This document shows positions 60,901 through 63,330 of a stretch of 64,000 nt of DNA, piece by piece (position 1 is the first letter of the stretch; the number at the start of each line of letters is the position of its first letter). Origin of the DNA: Cricetomys ansorgei (Eukaryota > Chordata > Mammalia > Rodentia > Nesomyidae); the NCBI GenBank assembly GCA_026225945.1, contig JAMJFZ010001089.1:4391501-4455500 (forward strand). The letters run 5' to 3'. The position numbers and the translations under genes are program-made. The notes below the pieces were generated by a model. The model was not told the origin of the DNA. It searched no databases and was given only the letters and a program-made list of their open reading frames with translations.

Positions 60901-63165
60901 TAGCTGAGCTATATGCATTCTTTTACTGCTTGGCATACGAAATAAATGTTCTGAAATATATAATCTTTTGATCTCTACATGTTCATAACCTAATGTGAAA
61001 GTTAGACAAATGTCTCCTACGAAGACACAGATAAGGGCTTTGATGGAAGATCCACGAGGCTGAGAACAAACCTAAAGGCAGCTCTCTCAGTCCCCAGTAA
61101 AGGGAGGGCTGTATGCTTTGGGTCCTGAATGTGGAAGTGAAAACCAGTCTCAAAACAAGAAATACAGAGAATGGGGTTGGAGATACCTCAAGTGGTATGG
61201 TACTTGTCTAGCACGTGGGAGGCCTGGGGTTGATCTCCAGTACCCCAAGGTGCGGTGGGGTGGGGTGGGGTGGGGAGTAACAACAAAACCATACTACTTC
61301 AAAGTTTAAAACTCCTCCCTCAAAAGACACAATCAGCAGGATGAAAGGCAACCAGGCCAATGGGAGAAAGTATCTGCAAACTCCTCATAAAGGGCACTCA
61401 GGATACATACAGAACAACACTTGTGATACAGTGGTCAGCACTGCTGCCTTCCAAGAATATATTAGGAATCACTGCTGCCTTCCAAGAATATATTAGGAAT
61501 CATAACTCAGTAACAGAATCAACTTAAACAAGCAAAGGGCTTAAATAGACATTGCTGGGTTCCGGCTAATAGCTCAAGTAGTCACTGAGAGATACGGCCA
61601 TACAAAGCAGTTTCTTTCCAAGGAACATATCAGCATGTTAGGGTACACCAATCAGAAAAACATGGTAACCTGGAAAGCTGGCCACAAGGGCCATTTAAAC
61701 CAAACAGGCAGTTCCTAGGGGATCCTTCTGATTGGTCAATACTGGATTGGCTGTCATATTTTGAGAGGAAGCAAGGGGCTTCTGAGAAAGTAAGGATTTT
61801 ACCCGGAAGTGGAGAGCCAAGGTCACTGTGACCCACAGCTAGGGGGCGCTGGTCCTCTCCATGTTTTTCTAAAAACAGGTAGTCAATAAGTACATAAGAT
61901 GACACTTATCGCCAAACATGATAGGAAATGAGAACCAAAACCCACAAGTCCATCATCTCGCGCCTATTAGAACGACTACCACTAAAGATAGAAAAATAAT
62001 AAGTTTTGGTGAGTATGGGTGGATACAAAATAGTGAGCACATATGGAACACGTCAATTCCTTAAAAAGTTTAAAGAATCATGTGAGCCAGGAATCCACTT
62101 TCTGTAGAGTTGCTCCCAAGTACCAAACACAGGGCCTCAAAAGATGTTTGGACATTCATGTTCACAGCCAACATTACTTCCAATAGCAAAAGAGTGAAGC
62201 TGCTAAGCCCACAGAGGTACATGAACGGTCAAATTCACAGAGGTAGATTGGTTTCTGTCACAGACGTGGCATGGGGAGTTACAGTTTTTGCAAGATGAGA
62301 AACATTTGTGATGGCGTGATGGTAGCCCAACAACAGTCATAAAACGACGAAATTCTTCACTAAGATTGCACATGGAAATAATTCTAACTTAATACACACG
62401 CAACACTACTTGACCCCAAAATTAAACTCAAGAGACAACACATATCAGTTTAAATAGTCACAGCCCAGCTCAGCTGGGGTTGCCTAGAGAACCCGTAAGA
62501 TTAAAAGGGAAGCCGCACTAACGCTAAGTCTCCATTCACTGGGCAGTGCAGGACTGTAGCTGAAAGTTGGCGGGATGCACGGATTATTAGGGAGTTAAGG
62601 GAGGAGTGACCAACGCAACAGGAGGCCTTCCCACGGGAAATGGGCACTTCTTTGGTTTGGGAATGGACCCTAATTGAGCTGCTGTAATAATTTAGATCGA
62701 AGCCTTCTAGAGCTCAAAGGAGACAGGTCAGACCTGTAGGGTGCTGTGTGCAGTGTTTCAGGACGTTTTTCCCCAAGTGGTGTCCTTTCTTCCTGATGTG
62801 TGTGACCCAGGTGGAGAGAGGGTGAAGGGGCGCAGTCACCCTACCACGTGACTGTGTGGGAGCCCAAGCTGGTTCCCATGACTCAGGCACCCTACGCCGG
62901 TTGCATTTAAGCGGGTGCTGAGGGCAGGGACTTGGGGCGGAGACAGAGGCCGGTCAGGCGGTGGAGAGCGTCAGGAGAGCCCGGGGCGCCCGGAGGGGCG
63001 GGCCTCGCACGCGCCCCCACCCCGCACGGGGACCAACGCCCTCCACTCCGTACCCTTGATAATGAGGTGCGCCGCACTCGGAGTCCCCAGCGAGTCCCGC
63101 TTCTTGCCGCCGCCTCCCGGGGCGGCCTCGCACGCCACAGGAGTCTCCGTCCCTCCGCCACTCAT
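29966..63165 (-). CDS. Bloc1s5: BLOC-1 subunit 5 (muted), complete spliced coding region, 5 exons
   Basis: Joining 63165-63054, 58566-58484, 44648-44519, 39161-39103 and 30145-29966 gives 564 nt, an uninterrupted 187-residue protein, the same length as human BLOC1S5. It runs from MSGGGTETPVACEAAPGGGG to a C-terminus ending MEKDLAKFSTF. Residues 1-34 are Gly/Ala-rich and probably disordered. Exons 2-5 are charged and helical, with coiled-coil character strongest near residues 137-183. Intron phases are 1, 0, 1, 0 and every junction is GT-AG. From family knowledge, the protein is a subunit of the cytosolic eight-part BLOC-1 complex (with dysbindin, pallidin, snapin, cappuccino and BLOC1S1-3), which sorts cargo from endosomes to melanosomes, platelet dense granules and other lysosome-related organelles. 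Loss of the mouse gene gives the muted coat-colour and inner-ear phenotype. Human neighbours are EEF1E1 upstream and TXNDC5 downstream. No break or missing exon is seen. Recognition is from memory of the family, without alignment. Confidence 0.97.
30301..30418 (+). mobile_element. B1 SINE with (ACAG)n tail, intron 4
   Basis: caacacttgggaggctaagg, caagaccagcctgggataca, then (ACAG)7 at 30390-30418. Confidence 0.88.
30537..30603 (-). mobile_element. ID-type SINE, intron 4
   Basis: Reverse head: ggactggaccccaagcctag and caagtgctcttccaccagct. Confidence 0.65.
30604..31429. other. Intron 4 sequence, nothing recognised
   Basis: Includes T9G9 at 30761-30778. No exon or repeat I can support, though the right part may be further 5' L1 sequence. 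Confidence 0.45.
31430..32092 (+). mobile_element. LINE-1 3' end fragment (rodent) in intron 4
   Basis: Rodent L1 3' UTR landmarks in order: tttctgctgagagtaggaga, cccagggatgag, caaatagtcagccctgaatt, cagatccagcaggttgtatt, then aggaggaaatgatataatta. A (TA)n tract has expanded inside it. The 5' limit is approximate. Confidence 0.8.
31917..31989. repeat. (TA)n microsatellite with CATA interruptions
   Basis: About 70 bp of alternating TA inside the L1 3' UTR, at a site where L1 3' ends commonly carry TA-rich repeats. Confidence 0.95.
32290..32390 (+). mobile_element. MIR fragment, intron 4
   Basis: ttttacagactaataaataa, aggctcaaggatacacctgt and ctgatagctgggctgctgag, a diverged MIR core. Confidence 0.5.
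32499..32532. repeat. Poly(A) run, 34 nt
   Basis: Uninterrupted A34. No recognisable retrocopy precedes it apart from the weak MIR. Confidence 0.95.
32533..33146. other. Intron 4 sequence, nothing recognised
   Basis: No exon, RNA or repeat supported. Confidence 0.45.
33147..33312 (+). mobile_element. MIR element, intron 4
   Basis: gatgctgagcaagttaaaag, a poorly kept middle, and cctagctcaatgactgagga with aataaaaggtaaatattatt, the 3' half of MIR. Confidence 0.6.
33515..33695 (-). mobile_element. B3-type SINE, intron 4
   Basis: Reverse orientation with tcctctggaagagcagcact and cacctctccagcccc. Confidence 0.75.
34322..34872 (+). mobile_element. Ancient LINE-1 (L1M-like) remnant
   Basis: Diverged text of the old mammalian L1 3' region: agatatttgtaaacccatgt, ggcagtatcatttaggacag, aaatgtccacaggtg and tgtaactgttcagcctttaa. 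It is interrupted by the CA/TA microsatellite. Confidence 0.6.
34691..34780. repeat. Compound CA/TA microsatellite
   Basis: CA, CATA and TA tracts over 90 bp within old L1 sequence. Confidence 0.95.
34893..35108 (+). mobile_element. B4-type (ID+B1) composite SINE, intron 4
   Basis: ID-like head (gcagagtgcttgcctggcat), an AAC-rich linker, B1 part (ctcaggaggcagaggcagaa). Confidence 0.8.
35672..35782 (+). mobile_element. Diverged B1-like SINE, intron 4
   Basis: gatgcctataatcctagcat, gaagctgaggaagtagaagc. Confidence 0.6.
35783..37021. other. Intron 4 sequence, nothing recognised
   Basis: 36080-36140 has a small CpG-bearing patch. No exon supported. Confidence 0.45.
37022..37166 (+). mobile_element. 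Diverged B1-like SINE, intron 4
   Basis: agccaggtgtggtgcataag, gttcaaggctatcctttgct, tacaaggcccacttgggcta. Confidence 0.65.
37167..38442. other. Intron 4 sequence with two C runs
   Basis: C10 at 37361-37370 and C11 at 37596-37606. Otherwise nothing recognised. Confidence 0.5.
38443..38684 (+). mobile_element. tRNA-headed composite SINE, intron 4
   Basis: gggggctgggagaaggctca, tcagctccccagcatccagg, agtcagagacaggagggtcc, and a CA/AAT tail. Confidence 0.75.
38738..38968 (-). mobile_element. B3-type SINE, intron 4
   Basis: T-run tail side; gggccagaagagggcactgg, gtgctgggaattgaacctga, ctgagccatctcttcagct. Confidence 0.9.
39103..39161 (-). CDS. Bloc1s5: Bloc1s5 coding exon 4
   Basis: A 59-bp exon, too short to appear as a free ORF. 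It encodes residues 109-128, LQAANDSICRLQQREQDRKK, once joined to exon 3. The acceptor is TTTGTTTCAG and the donor AAAAAG|GTAAAA, phase 0. The fit of phase, splice sites and family residues on both sides makes this a firm call. Confidence 0.96.
39681..40115 (+). mobile_element. Ancient DNA-transposon remnant (Tigger/MER2-like), split by an insertion
   Basis: 39681-39745 reads agggtgagcatccccaaatt and then aaacttttggagtgctgctg. 40040-40115 resumes with aaacttccacagcagacctc and gatgggtctca. These are successive parts of the mammalian repeat that begins GTTGAGCATCCC. About 290 bp of unidentified sequence separates them. Confidence 0.5.
40461..40660 (+). mobile_element. tRNA-headed composite SINE, intron 3
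   Basis: agggctgggagacagctgta, gtgagttccagcccagcctt, gaaagacccagtctcaaaag. Confidence 0.65.
40661..41660. other. Intron 3 sequence, nothing recognised
   Basis: No exon, RNA or clear repeat. Confidence 0.45.
41661..41938 (+). mobile_element. Two B1-like SINEs, intron 3
   Basis: 41661-41792 (cctataatcccggcagttcg, gttcaagctagcctgggcta, CAAAA tail) and 41843-41938 (cttgtaatcccagcactcag, ctgaggccagactgggttac). Confidence 0.75.
42295..42430 (+). mobile_element. Diverged B1-like SINE, intron 3
   Basis: ccagcacttaggacactgga, gaggccggcctaggctctat, tctctctaagccaaatcc. Confidence 0.6.
42431..43654. other. Intron 3 sequence with a 20-bp direct repeat
   Basis: ccccactataaatgtggaca occurs at 43119-43138 and again at 43183-43202. 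Otherwise unassigned. Confidence 0.5.
43655..43855 (-). mobile_element. B1-like SINE with CTCC-rich tract, intron 3
   Basis: (CTCC)n and CT run at 43655-43711, then reverse B1 (taacagggtcccattttaag, cctcctgcctcagcctccaa). Confidence 0.75.
44519..44648 (-). CDS. Bloc1s5: Bloc1s5 coding exon 3
   Basis: A 130-bp exon encoding residues 66-108, starting EKRSLRELRVLENLKNMIQE and ending ALQK plus one base (phase 1). The acceptor AAATAG has a weak, A-rich tract. The donor is AAAT|GTAAGT. The content is helical and Leu/Glu/Arg-rich, consistent with packing into the BLOC-1 helical bundle. Confidence 0.96.
44649..46599. other. Intron 2, exon 3-proximal part, nothing recognised
   Basis: Nearly 2 kb with few repeats. 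Overlapping ORFs of 61-108 codons at 45218-45614 on both strands are mutually overlapping and unrecognised. Confidence 0.45.
46600..46812 (+). mobile_element. B2/B3-type SINE with 13-bp target-site duplication
   Basis: gctggagagatggctcagtg head, ctgctcttccagaggaccca. Flanked by aataaaagataca at 46586-46598 and 46818-46830. Confidence 0.95.
46835..47330 (-). mobile_element. Ancient LINE-1 3' end remnant (L1M-like)
   Basis: Plus strand carries tttcccacagtctgttttaa, ctctttcctgtaagtcagca and gttagaac...ggattcagg, the diverged reverse complement of an old mammalian L1 3' end. It explains the 69-codon minus-strand ORF at 47048-47257. Subfamily is uncertain. Confidence 0.6.
47521..47720 (+). mobile_element. 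B2/B3-type SINE, intron 2
   Basis: aggctagcgaggtggctcag head, ctcttctggcttctgcggga, A-rich tail. Confidence 0.9.
48137..48312 (-). mobile_element. B3-type SINE with (TG)n, intron 2
   Basis: TG run 48137-48161, then tggatcccctggaactggag, ggttgtgagccacctggtgt, gagtcatctctccagccc. Confidence 0.88.
48666..48811 (-). mobile_element. B1-like SINE, intron 2
   Basis: (GTTT)n, cagataaggtcttctgtagc, aatgctggccttaaactctg. Confidence 0.7.
48862..49030 (-). mobile_element. B3-type SINE with (TG)n(CG)n, intron 2
   Basis: TG run ending in GCGCGCGC at 48900-48932, then agatgacaacttaaaggagg and tctccttctaccatgtgtgc. Confidence 0.85.
49698..49858 (+). mobile_element. B1 SINE, intron 2
   Basis: gcacatgcctttaatcccag, aaggccagcctggtctacag, and an A/C-rich tail. 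Confidence 0.95.
49859..50877. other. Intron 2 stretch with a 184-codon open frame, not called as a gene
   Basis: The plus-strand frame 49948-50502 is the longest non-SINE ORF here. Its peptide is Ser/Leu/Pro-rich with no family I recognise, no clear Kozak or splice context, and overlapping alternative frames. Treated as chance until shown otherwise. Confidence 0.5.
50878..51262 (-). mobile_element. CT-rich tract followed by B1 and B4-type SINEs, intron 2
   Basis: TTCC/CTCC tract 50878-50946; reverse B1-like 50947-51063 (gaacccaggctggtctcaga); reverse B4-type 51078-51262 (agaaaggatctcatgtagtc, cctaagtgctaagattagag, ID-like right end). Confidence 0.7.
51622..51702 (+). mobile_element. MIR fragment, intron 2
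   Basis: taacgtgcttgagacaatgc and cctagcagtaagcacctaaa, the 3' part of MIR. Confidence 0.6.
51912..52008 (-). mobile_element. Diverged B1-like SINE, intron 2
   Basis: tgacaggctttcactacata, catgctggccttaaactcac, gctctgggatcactaggtg. Confidence 0.65.
52009..53324. other. Intron 2 sequence, nothing recognised
   Basis: A 115-codon minus-strand ORF at 52354-52701 and its plus-strand shadows match no family I know. Confidence 0.45.
53325..53562 (-). mobile_element. B3-type SINE, intron 2
   Basis: gggccctctggaactggagt, ctgtgagccaccgtgtggat, gagtctccctccagccc. It has a short internal duplication of gtgagccacc. Confidence 0.85.
53737..53925 (-). mobile_element. B1 SINE with CT/poly(T) tail, intron 2
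   Basis: Long TTTC/T run, then caagacagggtttctctgtt, gtaactctggcagtcctgga, cgagtgctgggattaaag. Confidence 0.95.
54130..54332 (-). mobile_element. B3-type SINE with (TG)n(CG)n, intron 2
   Basis: TG/CG alternating tract at 54160-54195, then gaagtcagagaacaacttat, cttttaccatgtgggttctg. Confidence 0.88.
54367..54545 (+). mobile_element. B1 SINE with A22 and GA tail, intron 2
   Basis: gtggcacatgcctttagtcc, tacaggccagtctggtctac, then a 22-nt A run and (GA)n. Confidence 0.93.
54617..54840 (+). mobile_element. B2/B3-type SINE, intron 2
   Basis: gtggctggtgatggctcggc head, cagcacccacatgattgtgt, A-rich tail directly upstream of the U6 pseudogene. Confidence 0.8.
54864..54969 (+). pseudogene. U6 snRNA pseudogene
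   Basis: Full-length match in order to spliceosomal U6: gtgctcgctt at the 5' end, aaaattggaac, cagagaagagtagcatggcc, ggatgatgcac, then gtgaaaccttccaagttttt. It has about 20 substitutions across roughly 106 nt, including in the central catalytic region, so it is not a working gene. No U6-type TATA and proximal sequence element are seen just upstream, where a SINE tail lies instead. It is a retroposed copy in Bloc1s5 intron 2. Confidence 0.92.
54997..55302 (+). mobile_element. Solo LTR of an endogenous retrovirus (ERV1-like), possibly 5'-truncated
   Basis: Promoter-like landmarks stand in LTR order: CCAAT at 55047-55051, TATAAAAAGG at 55137-55146, AATAAA at 55217-55222 about 80 bp later, then an ~80-bp U5-like segment ending in CA at the junction with the Hmgb3 pseudogene. 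The text around catgctggtttactctgcag resembles gammaretrovirus-type rodent LTRs. No internal viral genes flank it. U3 is short (about 140 bp), so the 5' end may be truncated and its exact start is uncertain. Confidence 0.65.
55303..55800 (+). pseudogene. Hmgb3-ps: Hmgb3 processed pseudogene, coding part (5'-truncated)
   Basis: Intronless copy of an HMG-box mRNA beginning at about parent residue 26. One frame reads VPVNFAEFSK, stop, CCKKWTT. It continues through a decayed linker into box B, with FLFRSESHPK, TNPGTST, EVWNNLRNSGKQP and AAGFKAKGKFDGAKGPAKVA, then KVEEED and a stop at the start of the acidic tail. The KGKFDGAKGPAKVA segment is specific to HMGB3 within the family. A 128-codon stretch is open from GTG at 55398, but it lacks an ATG, has many changes in conserved box residues and follows an in-frame stop at about 55367. 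It is a dead retrocopy in Bloc1s5 intron 2, not an expressed gene. Confidence 0.88.
56040..56275 (-). mobile_element. B2/B3-type SINE inside the Hmgb3 retrocopy
   Basis: Reverse-orientation tRNA-headed SINE ending at gggccatctctccag, with A-tail side tttatttttct. Near-identical flanks (ctccaaaca before, ctccaaata after) look like its target-site duplication. Confidence 0.75.
56276..56884 (+). pseudogene. Hmgb3-ps: Probable 3' UTR of the Hmgb3 retrocopy
   Basis: After the decayed coding part (to about 55800), a GA-rich tract, 55870-56040 of unassigned sequence and a SINE insertion (56040-56275), a non-repeat block ends in a T/A-rich stretch near 56880. Its texture (ttttctgttagttaagtgc, T-rich runs, short AT-rich motifs) resembles an HMG-box mRNA 3' UTR, and position and orientation fit. 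I cannot align it, so it might be ordinary intron. Confidence 0.4.
56885..57005 (+). mobile_element. B1 SINE, intron 2
   Basis: aggccaggtgtggaggtgac, gttcaaggccagccttgtct. 3'-truncated. Confidence 0.88.
57213..57530 (+). mobile_element. URR1-like rodent DNA-transposon repeat
   Basis: Begins tgtggtttgaatgtgaaatg and ends gatgagaaaagtaactta, with aaactgtgagccaaacaaac near the 3' end. These are hallmarks of rodent URR1/hAT-type non-autonomous repeats. Family name from memory. Confidence 0.65.
57531..58483. other. Intron 2, exon 2-proximal part, nothing recognised
   Basis: No coding or RNA signal apart from exon 2 itself. Confidence 0.5.
58484..58566 (-). CDS. Bloc1s5: Bloc1s5 coding exon 2
   Basis: An 83-bp exon encoding DLGEIHSRLLDHRPVTQGEI and then RYFVKEFE (residues 38-65), one of the most recognisable parts of the family. 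The acceptor is a pyrimidine tract ending ctctctag. The donor is a consensus GTAAGT after GAATTTGAA. It ends in phase 0. Skipping this exon alone would shift the frame. Confidence 0.97.
58740..59105 (+). mobile_element. Ancient LINE-1 (L1M-like) remnant
   Basis: Text such as cacacaatggaatattatga, ggataaatctcacaaatata and atgttgaaaaaaagcaag matches the old L1 3' region in order, with many indels. Confidence 0.65.
59147..59230 (-). mobile_element. ID-type SINE, intron 1
   Basis: tgctggggattgaacctggg, gcaagtgctccaccactgag. Confidence 0.88.
59563..59704 (+). mobile_element. B1 SINE, intron 1
   Basis: cttttaatcccagcacttgg, aaagccagcctggtctacag, agttacaacagagaaaccct. Confidence 0.95.
59705..59830. 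repeat. (GGAA)n and GA-rich microsatellite from the B1 tail
   Basis: Roughly 15 GGAA units, then GGAGG and (GA)n. Read on the minus strand as Ser/Phe/Leu/Pro repeats, an artefact. Confidence 0.97.
59831..61169. other. Intron 1 sequence, nothing recognised
   Basis: Repeat-poor, no exon or RNA supported. Confidence 0.45.
61170..61278 (+). mobile_element. ID-type SINE with (GGGGT)n tail, intron 1
   Basis: ggggttggagatacctcaag, tacttgtctagcacgtggga, then five GGGGT units at 61252-61278. Confidence 0.8.
61439..61500. repeat. Perfect 31-bp tandem duplication
   Basis: Two identical 31-bp copies, 61439-61469 and 61470-61500, starting cactgctgccttccaagaat. They lie inside old LINE-1 sequence. Confidence 0.95.
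61836..61850 (+). promoter_or_regulatory. CTCF-like site
   Basis: cagctagggggcgct contains the CTCF core CTAGGGGGCGCT and matches 12 of 14 positions of CCASYAGRKGGCGC. It is about 1.2 kb from exon 1 on the intron 1 side, in a block interrupting old LINE-1 sequence. Confidence 0.5.
62421..62840. other. Intron 1 flank of the CpG island, nothing recognised
   Basis: Single-copy-looking DNA grading into the promoter; no repeat recognised. Confidence 0.5.
62844..62852. promoter_or_regulatory. E-box of MiT/TFE (CLEAR-like) type in intron 1
   Basis: The minus strand reads GTCACGTGG. This holds the palindromic E-box CACGTG (62845-62850) with the 5' T preferred by MITF/TFEB/TFE3 and matches 8 of 10 positions of the CLEAR consensus GTCACGTGAC. 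It lies about 200 bp inside intron 1. Confidence 0.4.
63054..63165 (-). CDS. Bloc1s5: Bloc1s5 coding exon 1
   Basis: Encodes residues 1-37 plus the first base of codon 38. The Gly-rich N-terminus is followed by KKRDSLG and then AHLIIK. The donor reads AAGG|GTACGG on the minus strand, phase 1, so the split codon becomes Asp when joined to exon 2. The start codon is in a moderate context (G at -3, A at +4). It is chosen because it gives the family N-terminus MSGGGTETPV. The exon lies inside the CpG island. Confidence 0.96.
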
Positions 63166-63200
63166 CCCGACCAGCTCCGCCCACCCGTGGGAGCGCTGCG

Positions 63201-63210
63201 GCGCAGGCGC
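63201..63210. promoter_or_regulatory. NRF1-like site
   Basis: gcgcaggcgc, close to the palindromic NRF1 consensus (T/C)GCGCA(T/C)GCGC(A/G). It lies about 40 bp upstream of the start codon in sense terms, in the CpG island. Confidence 0.6.
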
Positions 63211-63226
63211 AAACCTGGAGGCTTGT

Positions 63227-63322
63227 TTAGAAGACCGAGGGTCGCGGTGTGTTTACGTCATCACAGGGCGTCGGAGACATCGGGTTCCGGAAAGGCCCTT
63301 GAAGAGTTGCCGATGCCGCCAT
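63227..63322 (-). CDS. Upstream ORF in the probable Bloc1s5 5' UTR (31 codons)
   Basis: The ATG within the YY1-like element (minus strand, 63322-63320) opens a reading frame of 31 codons ending in TAA at 63229-63227, 61 nt before the Bloc1s5 ATG. The context AACATGG has A at -3 and G at +4, stronger than that of the main start. If transcription starts above 63322, ribosomes would meet this ATG first. It does not overlap the main ORF. Whether it is in the mRNA depends on the true start site. No homology is recognised in the peptide. Confidence 0.35.
   Translation of the reverse strand: MAASATLQGPFRNPMSPTPCDDVNTPRPSVF
63253..63260. promoter_or_regulatory. CRE-like (CREB/ATF) site
   Basis: TTACGTCA, one base from the palindromic cAMP response element, inside the CpG-island promoter. 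Confidence 0.5.
63285..63292. promoter_or_regulatory. ETS-type site
   Basis: Palindromic TTCCGGAA, a GABP/ELK-type ETS core on both strands, 30-40 bp from the YY1-like element. Confidence 0.55.
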
Positions 63323-63327
63323 GTTGG
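63315..63327 (-). promoter_or_regulatory. YY1-like element at the probable transcription start
   Basis: GCCGCCATGTTGG on the plus strand, matching the YY1 consensus GCCGCCATnTTG. The minus-strand orientation (CAACATGGCGGC) fits a start-site YY1 element of Bloc1s5. Confidence 0.6.
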
Positions 63328-63330
63328 ATT

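Larger units (their letters stand above)
61310..62420 (+). mobile_element. Ancient LINE-1 ORF2 3' end and 3' UTR, interrupted
   Basis: 61325-61555 shows decayed ORF2 3' text (ccaatgggagaaagtatctg, cagtaacagaatcaacttaa, gggcttaaatagacatt). It resumes at about 61905 (ccaaacatgataggaaatga, cctattagaacgactaccac) and runs to about 62420. A block at about 61556-61905, containing the CTCF-like site, separates the two. All reading frames are destroyed. Confidence 0.7.
62920..63330. promoter_or_regulatory. Bloc1s5: CpG-island promoter of Bloc1s5
   Basis: GC-rich, CpG-rich segment standing out from AT-richer surroundings, covering exon 1 and the start of transcription. I see no TATA box at a fitting place. 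The sites listed separately (NRF1, CRE-like, ETS, YY1) are typical of housekeeping CpG promoters. Such promoters often also fire in the opposite direction. Confidence 0.85.
63166..63330 (-). other. Bloc1s5: Probable Bloc1s5 5' UTR and start region
   Basis: GC-rich DNA between the start codon and a YY1-like element at 63315-63327. In many mammalian genes an AANATGGCGGC element sits at or just downstream of the transcription start on the sense strand. Here the minus strand reads AACATGGCGGC, in the right orientation. That suggests transcription starts near 63325-63345 and the 5' UTR is about 160-180 nt. The position is inferred. Confidence 0.5.

Noticed and set aside
61588..61610. Similarity to 5S rRNA (acggccatac)
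   Set aside because: Only a 10-nt match; the following sequence departs completely from 5S rRNA.
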